Below, piece by piece: positions 44,200-53,701 of a stretch of DNA of 64,000 nt. Source of the DNA: Poteriospumella lacustris. Its lineage: Eukaryota > Sar > Chrysophyceae > Chromulinales > Dinobryaceae. The position numbers and the translations under genes were made by a program. Location: the NCBI GenBank assembly GCA_008000375.1, contig SMOI01000093.1:46535-110534 (forward strand). The letters run 5' to 3'. Numbering within the stretch: the first letter of the stretch is position 1; every line of letters starts with the position of its first letter. The notes beneath the pieces are model-generated. The model had not been told where the DNA came from and did no database searches. It saw nothing but the letters and a program-made list of their open reading frames with translations.

Positions 44200-45047
44200 C
44201 TAGTCCTCTTCAATCACTTCTTCTACTATCCCCAGAATGTGCAGGACATGGTTGAAATGGGCTCCCAGCTTCTCCAATATACCCTCTCCCACCGCACAAG
44301 CTTCGTCCTTTCGATCTGCTGCAATACCTTCGCCGGACAATCGGTGTCCGATAGGATTCAGTTGTATTGCCGCTACAACGTGAGGGCCTACTGGGATAGG
44401 GGGAACAGGAGATGATGGCTCCACAATGGGTGAAGTTGTCTCCGGTACAGGGGAGCTTGCAGTAGTGTTTACTGCATTCCAGTCATCTTCTGAACAAGTA
44501 GCATTAGCTGGCACTGCACGTTCTTCGACTTGAGCACTGTTGGGTCTTGTGAATTGAATACGCACGGTGACCTGCGGAGCAAAAATAAACTTGGTCGAAC
44601 GAGTGTGATTTGAGCTCTTTGTGATAACAACGCCACCAGAAGCTCTTGGAACTGGTGTTAGACCAAGCTGTAAGATCTTTCTTGCGGGCAGTGTGACGCG
44701 GTCACCCTCTGCACCACCATCACATAAGATAACTGCAGATAGCTCTCGGGGAGGAGAAACGGCTTCATTCACAATGATCAGGGTGGATTTGATTCCTTTG
44801 TCCGTAGGCTTGCAAGAATAAAAGTCTGGTAAAGGCAATTGGCGTCCAAGTGCTGAAGAAAACGATGTCATAAAATGAGTTTGTTCTTTCACAGTGCCTC
44901 ATGCATGATTGGGAATCAATACTTACCTGGTTGCGTTAGGGCTGGAGCATCGTCCACTAAGTTGTGGGGAGTCGTTCCAAAGCAAACAGGATTCACCACA
45001 GTACCAACAGGTACTGTCAAGTTGCATTGAGAACAATGCCGACTCAT
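44200..45047 (-). CDS. Unknown protein with N-terminal CxxC, embedded in the array
   Basis: Exons are complement of 45047-44927 and 44852-44200, spliced over a 74 bp intron to give 257 residues. The N-terminus MSRHCSQCNLTVPVGTVVNP has a CxxC, the middle is beta-rich (KSTLIIVNEAVSPP, TKFIFAPQVTVRIQF), and the second half is Ser/Thr/Pro-rich, with a helical tail ending GIVEEVIEED. I do not recognise the family. It is not related to copies A and B, yet it sits in the position of a third array gene and has the same upstream block. Codon use is less GC-rich than in the long neighbouring genes. Confidence 0.65.
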
Positions 45048-45109
45048 GTTAAGTCTAACGATGAAGCAATAAACGTATGAACACTTGATTGAAGAAGAAA
45101 TTCGAGTAA

Positions 45110-45604
45110 CTAGAGCTTTCTTCGACGTTGGGAAACAGTCCCACAGCTACTAGTCCCACAGCTGTCGGAGGCGACTGGTGTACTCAAATATGAAACGGTT
45201 TTCATGCCTCTGACGCCGTCGGGTCGTTGATTGAGCCACGGACTCCCCTGGCAGCTCATATTCGGCATAAGTTACCATATGTATATCTACGCCAGCTGGA
45301 TTGCGGCGCGCATCTTCTTTGGTCCGTTCGACAGGTGTCAGTACCACGTCGTTTAGGGGTCACGATACGGCTGAACTGCGAGGACGGCGTGTTCTGTTCG
45401 TCGTTCTTCGACGAGCTGAAGAAGATGGTCGCCCGGCCGTGAGTGTGGAGCGTCGTGTATGTGTGTGCGTAGCGACGGTGGTGACGGTGCTGGTGGTGTC
45501 ACGGCGGCCGCCGACGCGGCTGTAGAGACCGAATAGGCAGAAACTAACAGAACCACAACAGCCGCACGAGTTGTGAGTAAATAGGTCGCGTGATTGGAGA
45601 GGTT
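45110..45604. repeat. Partial unit C: upstream block plus truncated AP-3 beta exon and flank
   Basis: The upstream block (45110-45356) is followed by a copied exon lacking its first bases (45357-45442) and about 160 bp of its 3' flank. Homology stops abruptly at GGTTAGTG near 45604. Confidence 0.8.
45357..45442 (+). pseudogene. Truncated copy of AP-3 beta last exon, copy C
   Basis: It aligns with the real exon from GGGGTGACGATACGG onward and lacks about 10 bp at the 5' end. The penultimate codon has changed (CTG to CCG) before the stop. It is more diverged than copy B. Confidence 0.8.
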
Positions 45605-45728
45605 AGTGTCTCGTTTCTATGTACAATCTACAGACGTTGCCCAGACGTCGCACTACAGCGGCAGCTCATCGACAGGCGTCCACGTCCTCAGTGTGGCGGT
45701 GTGGGAGGAGGAGATCCTCGCGCTGTGC

Positions 45729-46081
45729 CTATCGCCGACCGATGCCACCGCGCGACTACAAAATACGACACAACAGAAATTGTAAGCTATAGTTCAAGAT
45801 GGATGTAGCAGCAGCGACGCGGCTTACTTTTCGGAAGCATTCCTTCATGGCGTTGAACTCTTTCTCGCACGAGCCTTTCTCCAGACCGTTTTCGGTGGTC
45901 GATTGCATGATGGCGCATCGTGCATAGTCAGAAATCTAAATGACAACCGTGTAAGGAATTCCTTTTTCGCTCATTCGCATGATGACAGTCCGGGGCTTGT
46001 GCTCACCTGTAGGGGGCACGCGCCACGCATTTGCTTGTAGACCGAGCCTAACCGCGTTCCGGCGCTTCCCTTGCCACTCAT
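45729..46081 (-). CDS. NDUFAF8-like twin-CX9C complex I assembly protein
   Basis: Three small exons, complement of 46081-46007, 45935-45828 and 45755-45729, join in phase 0 across 71 and 72 bp introns to give 69 residues. Cys22-X9-Cys32 and Cys48-X9-Cys58 form a twin CX9C motif, in the order ACPLQISDYARC and SCEKEFNAMKECF. This matches NDUFAF8, whose helix 2 also reads C-x-x-EF-x-x-x-x-x-C-F. NDUFAF8 is imported into the mitochondrial intermembrane space or matrix and stabilises NDUFAF5 during complex I assembly. The intron 2 acceptor (TTTCTGTTGTGTCGTATTTT then GTAG) is strong; without splicing the frame would run on to a TAG at the same place. Other twin-CX9C families are possible. Confidence 0.65.
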
Positions 46082-46520
46082 CGCAACGTTTGATACAAAC
46101 CTCGAGACACCCCAGCAAATGTAGATTCCAACACGACCAATAAACGAAGCAAAACGACGAAAGAAGATCGCCGACCTCGTCGACCGAGTCATCGTCGCCG
46201 TCGCCGTCGCTGTCATCGTCGTCATGTCACCTTCTAAAGCGCCGCCACCGTCGTCGCAGCGACCAGCGAAAACGGAGCCGCAACAAGAGACGATGTTCTT
46301 GTTCTTCTTCTGCTCCCACGACAAGCGCAGTTGCCATTGGTAGTTGACTGTTGGCTCTTGAGTATCTTCTTAAGTGTGTATTGCAACCTTTGAGGTCATT
46401 TGGGGTGTTCAAATATAGTTGATACTGCATCTGCCTGGTTAGTGGTGCAACGAGTTATCCCCGCGTCCTCCACGTCTCCTGTTCTGTAGTTAGTTCAACT
46501 GTTTCGTGATACATTCCGAT
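46082..46520. promoter_or_regulatory. Divergent promoter region of NDUFAF8-like and Nar1 genes
   Basis: 439 bp separates two divergent start codons. A CGTCGC-rich stretch lies at about 46190-46230. No defined motif; the role is inferred. Confidence 0.4.
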
Positions 46521-48491
46521 ATGTCCAGTGTGTTCCTCAACAATCTGGATGATTTCATCGCGCCGTCCCAGGCCTGCGTCAACCCCACCGTGGCCGCGAA
46601 GTTGACCCCTGCTGCCCCATCGTCGTCGGCGTCTTCGAGCAGCAAACCGGGAAAAGTAACGCTGATGGCAGATTATAGCACAACCGACTACGAAGACTAT
46701 GCAAAGCCGGTTGTTCAGCCGGACTTAATCAAGAGCAAACCCGCCGCGTCGGGCGCTCCAAGCGTCGCCACCGTGTCGCTCAACGACTGTTTGGCGTGCA
46801 GCGGCTGCGTCACGTCGGCTGAAGCCGTCTTGATCGCCGAACAAAGCAATCAAAAGTTCCTTTCTAAGCTACAAGCAGTGGCTGCGACACATGAGATCCT
46901 CGTCGTGCAGCTGTCGCCGAACAGTCGCGCGTCGCTGGCGGATTTCTTGGGCATTTCGCCGGTGGAGGCGTTCCTCTTGATCTCTGCCGCGTTGAAGGCG
47001 AATGGCGTCCGCTATGTCGTTGATTCTGCTGCAGGTGCCGATGTGTATCTCATGGAAGCCCGTAGCGAGTTCCTCCGGCGAGTGCAGCAGGGTCGATCGA
47101 AGGAGTGGGTCGCGCCGGTGGTCACCACCGCCAACTCGTCCACCTCGATCAACGTGTACCCCAGCAACGCTCCACCGGGCAGTTTACCATCCGAGCAGAC
47201 GGTCGCCAGCCCTAGTTTGCATAACCCCCTGCCTGTCTTCACGTCGCACTGCCCCGGGTGGGTGTGCTACGCGGAGAAGACCGCGCCGCAGGTCGTTCCG
47301 TTCCTCAGCACCGTCAAGAGCGCGCAACAGATCATCGGCTCGCTCATGAAGTCGCTTCTTCTACAAGAGGTTAACCCACAGGCCGTCGATGCTGTCTCCT
47401 CCAGCACGTTGTTATTATCCGCGGCGTCGAAGGCATTGGGCCCGACGGCCCCGCGAGTGTTCATGGTCTCGGTGCAGCCGTGTTTCGACAAGAAACTCGA
47501 ATCGTCACGTCGCGACTTCTACCACGCGAATAGTGACACGACGGAGGTCGATTTAGTGCTTTCTACCACTGAGTTGTGGGAGATTCTCATGGGCTTTGCA
47601 CAGGAATGGCAACGGAGCGAGTCAGCGACGGTGTTCACGGCGACAGAAACCGCCGCGGCGACCAGCGACGCGATGGACGTCGACCTCGACCGCGACGATG
47701 TACCGACCGCCTCCAGTGGCAGCTCATCGCTACAGCAGCAGCGCGAGCAGCTGCGCACGCAGTACCAATATGTCCTGCGATATCTGCGGCAGATGCAGGC
47801 GCATCGGGGAGAAACCGTCGAGGGCTGCGACGCCATCGAAGGTCTCTTCCGCGCGGGCTCTTTGCAGGCCACGCAGCTGCTCAGTGCGGCTGAACGCAAC
47901 GCAGGCTCTGGTGCCGTCGCGGAATACGTCTTCCGCTTCGCCGCGGAGCAGCTGTACGGCGTCAACCTGTGGGCCGAGCGCGACTTGCAGTACAAGGCGG
48001 GCCGCAACGCCGACTACGTCGAATTGGACCTGGCCACGTACCTGCCCGCCGGCTCAACAGCGGCGCCTTTGTCGCGCCCACTCAAATTCGCTCGTGCCTA
48101 TGGCTTCCGTAACATCCAGAGCTTGTTGATGAAGCTGAAGCGCGGTCAGTTGGACGTCGATCTGATCGAGATGATGGCGTGTCCGTCGGGCTGCAACAAC
48201 GGCGGCGGCCAGCTGAAGAACTTCAGCCAGTGGATCGCCCCGGCGGAGTCTGCCGCCAAGGCTTTGCCCGAGACGATTGGCGAGAGTAAAGAGCGTGTGG
48301 CGAATGTGGAGGCGCTGTTCCACGCGCCGCTGAGCTTCCAACAGCCCGAGCGCAACCCGCTGGTGCAGTTCTTGTACGCGCCCGCGCGGCTACAAGCGCC
48401 CGCCAGTGACGTAGCGGTCGCCATCCTGCACACGCGCTTCCACGCAGTACCCAAGCTCGAAACCGTCGCGCCCTTAGCAGCGAAATGGTGA
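46521..48491 (+). CDS. NAR1: Nar1/CIAO3-type iron-only hydrogenase-like protein of the CIA pathway
   Basis: The protein has 656 residues from ATG 46521; an upstream in-frame GTG is ignored. The N-terminal [4Fe-4S] ligands are Cys19 and Cys90-x2-Cys93-x2-Cys96 (NDCLACSGC). The H-cluster-like ligands appear in TSHCPGWVCYAEK, in MVSVQPCFDKK, and in EMMACPSGCNNGGGQ. The chain ends in AAKW; a terminal Trp is typical of Nar1. Nar1 carries Fe-S clusters between the early and late cytosolic assembly machinery and has no hydrogenase activity. The protein is longer than yeast Nar1 (about 490) because of Ser-rich and Gln/acidic low-complexity inserts, for example around residue 385-425. Confidence 0.9.
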   Translation: MSSVFLNNLDDFIAPSQACVNPTVAAKLTPAAPSSSASSSSKPGKVTLMADYSTTDYEDYAKPVVQPDLIKSKPAASGAPSVATVSLNDCLACSGCVTSAEAVLIAEQSNQKFLSKLQAVAATHEILVVQLSPNSRASLADFLGISPVEAFLLISAALKANGVRYVVDSAAGADVYLMEARSEFLRRVQQGRSKEWVAPVVTTANSSTSINVYPSNAPPGSLPSEQTVASPSLHNPLPVFTSHCPGWVCYAEKTAPQVVPFLSTVKSAQQIIGSLMKSLLLQEVNPQAVDAVSSSTLLLSAASKALGPTAPRVFMVSVQPCFDKKLESSRRDFYHANSDTTEVDLVLSTTELWEILMGFAQEWQRSESATVFTATETAAATSDAMDVDLDRDDVPTASSGSSSLQQQREQLRTQYQYVLRYLRQMQAHRGETVEGCDAIEGLFRAGSLQATQLLSAAERNAGSGAVAEYVFRFAAEQLYGVNLWAERDLQYKAGRNADYVELDLATYLPAGSTAAPLSRPLKFARAYGFRNIQSLLMKLKRGQLDVDLIEMMACPSGCNNGGGQLKNFSQWIAPAESAAKALPETIGESKERVANVEALFHAPLSFQQPERNPLVQFLYAPARLQAPASDVAVAILHTRFHAVPKLETVAPLAAKW

Positions 48492-48755
48492 GTCCCCCGT
48501 CGCCACGCTCGGTCCCACTCACCGCTACCGCCCCCCCCCACCCCTCTACCGCCTGCTATACGTTACCCGCCTCCTCTTCCCCCGCCACCTGCGACGATGA
48601 TTGACACTTGCGGATCCACACTTTACATCTGTCCGTTTGCTCTTCTCTGCTCTGTTCTGTTCTGTTGTCTACTGCTATTGCGCTAGTCTACCGCCGGACT
48701 CGTCGTAATTCTACTAATCACTCACCACTCACACGCCCCCCGCCGCCCCGGGGTT
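48492..48755. other. Convergent spacer
   Basis: Short C-rich spacer between the 3' ends of Nar1 and the EndoU gene. No feature beyond homopolymer C runs. Confidence 0.4.
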
Positions 48756-49988
48756 CTACTTCTTCTTGTTCGCCATTTTGTGGGTAAACGACGACTGAAT
48801 ACGTCGTGCAGCTTCGTCTTCTTCCAACGGTGCCTCCCCGGGAAAGGACGAGCCCAGGAAGACGCGTTGGCCGGGACGCGGGTTGTCGGGAAAGGTGTGC
48901 ACGGTGACGAGGACCTTGTACGGGCCGCACTGCACGACGTTCTCCTGTCCGCCGCAGAAGCGACACAAGGTATACAACGCCACTTCAAACTCGGGGCTCG
49001 TACCGACGAAGGATGACGATACTTTCTTGATGAAGCCCCGCCAGGCAAAGGACAACGTGATCAGTTGCTCTTGCGAATGCGGCGCCGACGACGAGTGTCC
49101 ACGACGACGCGGCTTGATGTAACCACGATAATCGAAGTCGCCCTTGCGTTCCTCGAGATACAATTGAATCCAGTTGTGGAAACCCGTGACTTCGTTCTTG
49201 TCTTCCGCAATTTCGCCCAAAAACACGTGTTCAAAGGCGCTCGAGTCGTTCGCCACCTTGCGGCGGTACAAGCCGAACCACAAGTCATACAGCTCCTGAA
49301 TGAAGGCTTCACGAGTGCTGGCCTTCGTTGCTCCCTTGGCTACCAGATATTGATGCACGTATTGCATGGGCTTGGTGTCCATGATCAAGCCCAAGAAGCG
49401 ACGGTTTTCGCTCATCTCTTCGGAGGTGACCACCTCTGCTGAGCCGGTCGTCGCCGTGTAGTTGTCCAACAGGTTGACAAACGCACGGAAGGTGGGTTGG
49501 TTCAGACAACCTTCGTCGACGTAACGAAACAATGGTTCGGCGGCAGCGTCGTGGGTGTCCGAGAAGAACTTGCCGCCTTGGACGTTGACCGCGTAGTCGC
49601 GGTCGGGCACCAGTCGGTGCAGGTCCAACTCCCACAACCGATTGCACGCCAAGGACAAGTTATTCAGCTCCTCGGGCGTTGGGGCGGTGGGTGGAGACCA
49701 GTTGCTCAAGTCTTCCTGCAGCTGTTCCAACGTTTGGACGTACTTGGCGACGGTGAACAACGTGGCATTGGCACCTGTCGAACGAGCCTTGCGGGGGGCA
49801 TCCCAGCCCATGCTCTTGAAATTTTCTGTGACCATCTCGCGGATACGGGCAGGCGCAGTACGTGTGGCATTGTCCAATTCCACGTTGACACGCTTGACGA
49901 CCGTTTGCAGCTCTTGTGCTGAAGTCGACGCTGGCAGTGCTCCCGCTTGAGTCAAATGTGAGTGAACGAGTCTCTTCAAATTGTCCAT
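48756..49988 (-). CDS. EndoU (XendoU) family endoribonuclease
   Basis: A single exon of 410 residues from ATG 49988. The EndoU domain fills the C-terminal 300 residues. The two catalytic His regions are SAFEHVFLGEI and TGFHNWIQLYLEE, followed by GDFDYRGYI; the lysine/tyrosine part lies toward FEVALYTLCRF. The N-terminal 100 residues are helical (LKRLVHSHLTQAGALPA). Metazoan EndoU enzymes cut RNA at uridines, usually with Mn2+, giving 2',3'-cyclic phosphates. There is no signal peptide, so this copy is probably cytosolic or nuclear, unlike many secreted homologues. The C-terminus is basic (THKMANKKK). Confidence 0.88.
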   Translation of the reverse strand: MDNLKRLVHSHLTQAGALPASTSAQELQTVVKRVNVELDNATRTAPARIREMVTENFKSMGWDAPRKARSTGANATLFTVAKYVQTLEQLQEDLSNWSPPTAPTPEELNNLSLACNRLWELDLHRLVPDRDYAVNVQGGKFFSDTHDAAAEPLFRYVDEGCLNQPTFRAFVNLLDNYTATTGSAEVVTSEEMSENRRFLGLIMDTKPMQYVHQYLVAKGATKASTREAFIQELYDLWFGLYRRKVANDSSAFEHVFLGEIAEDKNEVTGFHNWIQLYLEERKGDFDYRGYIKPRRRGHSSSAPHSQEQLITLSFAWRGFIKKVSSSFVGTSPEFEVALYTLCRFCGGQENVVQCGPYKVLVTVHTFPDNPRPGQRVFLGSSFPGEAPLEEDEAARRIQSSFTHKMANKKK

Positions 49989-50351
49989 GGCTTCAAATGA
50001 TCATGAAATACACTCTCAACGGTAAGTAGGTAGCTTATCATTTCTGGTGTACACAGGGCATGGGATACATAAATCTTGGCGCAAGATCTTTCTCTTTTTT
50101 TCCCAACCCGCCGTCGTCGTCGTCGCCATGCGTGTGTGCGACAGCTGCTGCGCTGCTGCGGTACCGACCACCCTCCACCTTCCACACCTCCTTCAGGCCT
50201 CATACGACCTTGACGCACACACCTGACGTAGATAGGATTGGTCTCCATGAGTTATTACATTGGCGGGGGTCTATTTACATCGAGGGGGTAGGCAGAGAGT
50301 AGGACATAGATGTCAAACAAGCAGTGAGAGAGGGTGTGCGGCGGAGACGGC
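49989..50351. other. Spacer, no gene seen
   Basis: Between two minus-strand genes. A CGTCGT run near 50113 is the only low-complexity part. Confidence 0.4.
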
Positions 50352-50828
50352 TCACTTCTGCAGCTTCTTGACCACCCAATTCTTCGCGCTGGCGATGCCC
50401 TTGTAAGATTGGGATCCAACTTTGTGAACCTGGCGACCGAGTTTGCTGTCCGTGCATGTCGCAGCGTACGCCGCTCCGCCGGCGAGGACCAACCCACCCA
50501 CTCCTCCTAAGACGATTAAGCCCACGACTCCGCCGACCACGGCAGCACCAGCCACACCCTTATCGATCTTAATACGCTTATCTGGTACCGATGCAGAAGA
50601 CACTTGGGCTTCAGTAGGAACAATGACAGTGATAAACGAGCCCGGTGCAGCGCCTTCAGGAACGATGACAGTGAAGGGGGTGCAATTTTCGGGTGCAACG
50701 ATGAAGGAATCGCCAGGTCTCATGCCCGGAGGGATTTGAATCTGCTTGACTGGCTCTTCGACGACGGTTGCTTGCACCGGAAGAACCCCATCGATTTCGA
50801 ATACACTGTTGTTGTTGTTTCCGCTCAT
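50352..50828 (-). CDS. Small glycine-rich membrane protein with VP-x-G-PG repeats
   Basis: The protein has 158 residues from ATG 50828; an in-frame TTG lies 11 codons earlier. Two similar beta segments, QIPPGMRPGDSFIV and VPEGAAPGSFITVIVP, recall the VP-x-GV-x-PG-Q-x-F repeats common in stramenopile proteins. A Gly-rich hydrophobic segment follows (VAGAAVVGGVVGLIVLGGVG, about 98-125), which is likely a membrane helix pair, then a basic tail (HKVGSQSYKGIASAKNWVVK). Function unknown. It shares a 405 bp divergent spacer with the secreted ubiquitin-like gene. Confidence 0.7.
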   Translation of the reverse strand: MSGNNNNSVFEIDGVLPVQATVVEEPVKQIQIPPGMRPGDSFIVAPENCTPFTVIVPEGAAPGSFITVIVPTEAQVSSASVPDKRIKIDKGVAGAAVVGGVVGLIVLGGVGGLVLAGGAAYAATCTDSKLGRQVHKVGSQSYKGIASAKNWVVKKLQK

Positions 50829-51233
50829 GCTGGTGGCTGGCTTCAAATCTCTGATCGACAAAATTGTCCGAGGGAAAAATCGGGTTGATCTTCAAAAGTG
50901 AAAGGAATCACCACACTCCAGTGCCGCGAGTCTCGTGCACGTGATTTATTTTTATTCACTGATGTTGGATGTCGAAGACGGAATGCATCGCCTGTTTCCC
51001 AACGCCGACCGGACAGCGACGAGGAGATGCGCTCGCTATGTCATCTGTCACTTGTCGACGCATGACCTTCCGACAAGTGACAAGGGACGCGCCAAGTGGA
51101 CGAATCTCGCAGCAGACGAAGGCGACGACATCGAACACGGTTCTTCTTGGAGTTCGATGGTTGGATGCATGGCTTTCGCATGACCACAACTTAACCAGTG
51201 TGATTGGAACGATTCTTCCACATTGATCTGACG
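50829..51233. promoter_or_regulatory. Divergent promoter region
   Basis: 405 bp between the divergent membrane-protein and ubiquitin-like genes. A palindromic ACTTGTCG/CGACAAGT pair lies near 51051-51080. Its role is inferred from orientation only. Confidence 0.35.
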
Positions 51234-52048
51234 ATGGGGTCTGTTTTCTTGGTGTTGGCAGTCGTTGTCGTTCTGGTGGCGCTGAGCCACGCGATGCCTT
51301 CTGTGCCGGTCGTGGCCAATGTTCGAGGAAAGAAGTACGAAGTTAAGGCAGAAACAGTCGGGGAATTCAGTGAGAAAGTAGAAGAATTGACGGGTATTTC
51401 CTCTAATCAACAGAGCGTGTTGTTTCGTGGGAAAGTGTTGAGCTCATCCGACCGATTGGAAGACATTGGAATCAATGCCGGCGAAGTACTCAACGTTGTC
51501 AAGGGTCGCCGTGCTGCAGTGAAACCGGCTCCCGCGAAAGCGTCTTCGGTGGATACAACCTCTGCGAAGAAATCCAGCAATGATCTGGGCGATGACTTGG
51601 ATCTCAACAACAAGTCGCCCGAAGACATCCTCAAGGACATGGATCCGCAGCAACTCGAAGAGGCTCGCAGAAAAATGGACGCATTTTTGGAATCAGACGA
51701 TTTTCTGAAGCAGTTTGATGATGAAGAAGCCTTGGAGAAGCAACGTCAAGATATGCTGGCCAACATGGAGCGATACGAGAAGATGATGCCTGGCTGGTCG
51801 CAGCAGGTGTCTGACATCATCTCGGACCCCGAGAAATGGAAGCAAGCCATGGCTAACGCCAAGCAGCAGTTGCTTCAACTGCGGGAGGCTAGACGACAAC
51901 AACCTGGCGGTAGCGCTCCTCATCCAGCCGACTCGGCGCTGGATAACTCCAGGTGAGATACTTCGCTCAGCACGGCGCCTGATTGTTCTTTATTAATGTG
52001 CGGTTTTTCTTTAGCGTGGACGACATTGTTGACGATGACGAGAATTAG
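51234..52048 (+). CDS. Signal-peptide-bearing ubiquitin-like-domain protein
   Basis: Exons 51234-51952 and 52015-52048 join over a 62 bp intron to give 250 residues. The N-terminus MGSVFLVLAVVVVLVALSHA is a signal peptide. Residues about 28-95 form a ubiquitin-like domain (NVRGKKYEVKAETVGEFSEK, then VLFRGKVLSSSDRLEDIGI). It lacks a C-terminal Gly-Gly, so it is a built-in domain rather than a conjugate tag. A conserved-looking helical region follows (DPQQLEEARRKMDAFLESDD, MMPGWSQQVSDIISDPEKWK), and the tail is acidic (VDDIVDDDEN). A Ubl in the secretory pathway is unusual because the ubiquitin machinery is cytosolic. An ER-membrane topology with the signal retained as an anchor, or plastid-type targeting, are other readings. 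Confidence 0.8.
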
Positions 52049-52413
52049 ATTCGATTTCATGTACAGCGATGGTTGGAAAGGAATGTTCTGCAATCAGTAA
52101 ACCATTATATGCCTTTCCTAATTGAGTTGGACCTTTTTGAACAAGGATACTTATGCTGATCGTGAATATACTTCCGATCGGCAATGTGAACTTTGATAGA
52201 TCTTTACCAGCCAAGGAGCCCCGAGTCCCGAATGCTTCGCGTTCGAACGACACAACAACGTGAACGCTCTCTGCTGCTACTAAGACATTAAGGTATCACC
52301 AAGTGCGCTAATGACTGACTACGAGGCGGAAGTAGCCACGATGAGGTCATCAGAGGTGAACTGTGTACAGCATGATGCTCATTGATCTAAAGAGCACAGA
52401 GTTGGGGGTGGGA
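52049..52413. other. Convergent spacer, its right part duplicated at 63.3 kb
   Basis: The part from 52160 on is also found at 63321 onwards. No gene was seen in it. Confidence 0.5.
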
Positions 52414-52860
52414 TCAAGCATCACCATCTTTTGACTCTGCTGCACCTGTCGCATCTGGAGCGGGTTGATCCCCTTCGACCGCCTCGTCCTCCTCTCCCTC
52501 GTCGTCTCCCTCGTCCTCCTCCTCATCCTCTTCATCATCAGCCAGTTCGCCCGCCTCTTTCCGTCTCTTCTTCTCTTCAGCAGCCAGATGCAGTTGCTCT
52601 TGTAGTGCTTCGAACTCAGCTCGCTTCCTTCGCTCCTCTGCCTCTTGTAACGCTCTGATCTCATGAGGCAGCAGTTTCTCCGGCCAATGATACAGAGGAC
52701 GAGCGTCGATGATCCAGAAGCACTCCTTGATGATGGAGATGTCGAACAGACCAGACTCGACCGCTTTGACCCATTCGATCATGTATTTGATCTGTCGCGG
52801 AGCATCCTTCTCGATCTACACCGTGGACATGTCTCCATCAGCCAGCGCGCCAAAGCCAAT
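52160..52860. repeat. Segmental duplication, copy 1
   Basis: It matches 63321-64000 in the same orientation and covers the 3' flank, the last exon and part of intron 2 of the NTF2-like/coiled-coil gene. Small indels separate the copies. The second copy continues beyond the window. Confidence 0.88.
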
Positions 52861-53454
52861 TCAACAGCAGGAACCTTACTCGAATATTGACGGTGATGGT
52901 GCCACCCAGTACTGCCTCGGGGTGGACGAGCGATTTGTCCGCAACGACGGTTCTGATGGCGTGGCTTATGGACAGGTCTTGGTACCTCCGCTGCAGAGGG
53001 CGAACATGAGTTCCCATCAACTGTACATCACACGTACGTGGCTTACCACATAGGAATCGACAATAAGATCGCGATTCTCGAAGCGCGTTTGGATTATTCC
53101 TTCGATCCAAGTCATCGTTGCTTGCGGATGGTAGAACTTCGCGAGCCATTCGCGATCAATTTCTTTTCGTTCGATTTCTTGGAAGAACAGAACAAGAAAG
53201 TCTTCCATTTTTTCTTCGTCTGTGAAGCGGATGGACTTTCCTTCGTTCAACTGCTCATATTTCTGCATGCAAACATGTTTCTTGTTTTCTAGTCCGGGGA
53301 TAGGGTCGACCTCCGCTTCGGTTCCGTCCAAATTCAGCACCGTGATTTTCTCCTTCGAGCGAGCGAAAGCTTTTATTTGCGAATTCAAGGAGCGAATTTC
53401 AGCCCTAAGCTCTTCAATCGCTTTATTCTTCTCCTTTTCTGCCTTCGACATCAT
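52414..53454 (-). CDS. NTF2-like/SnoaL-like protein with coiled coils and acidic tail, copy 1
   Basis: Exons are complement of 53454-53047, 52990-52880 and 52815-52414, all in phase 0 (introns 56 and 64 bp), giving 306 residues. A coiled coil opens the protein (EKEKNKAIEELRAEIRSLNS). The middle looks like an NTF2/SnoaL-like fold (ERKEIDREWLAKFYHPQATM, RRYQDLSISHAIRTVVADK). A second coiled coil (ALQEAEERRKRAEFEALQEQ) leads to a strongly acidic C-terminus (DDEEDEEEDEGDDEGEE). The function is unknown; flagellar or scaffold roles are possible but unsupported. An almost identical last exon at 63563 shows that it is duplicated. Confidence 0.78.
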
Positions 53455-53701
53455 TGGCGAGCTGGTAGATCGTCAGCCGTAGAGACTAAACTGAGGCTAA
53501 AGTGCTTTATCAAGGCTTCCAAGACAATTTCTGGTCACTTCAAGCATAAGCCTCACTGACTTTAACTGAAGTGCTGCTTCCATCAGCAAAGAATAGAGCT
53601 ATTTCTGATAACAGACAATCGGTGAAGTCGATCGATCGATGGGGCGAAGCTTTGAGACGACTTTGAGACGACTGTCCGACTGTCTAATGTCTAATCAACC
53701 T

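Noticed and set aside
45590-45785. Plus-strand ORF with GVHVLSVAVWEEEILALCL
   Set aside because: It looked coding, but it overlaps the last exon of the NDUFAF8-like gene in antisense, lacks a sensible start and has no partner exons. It may still be a copied fragment.
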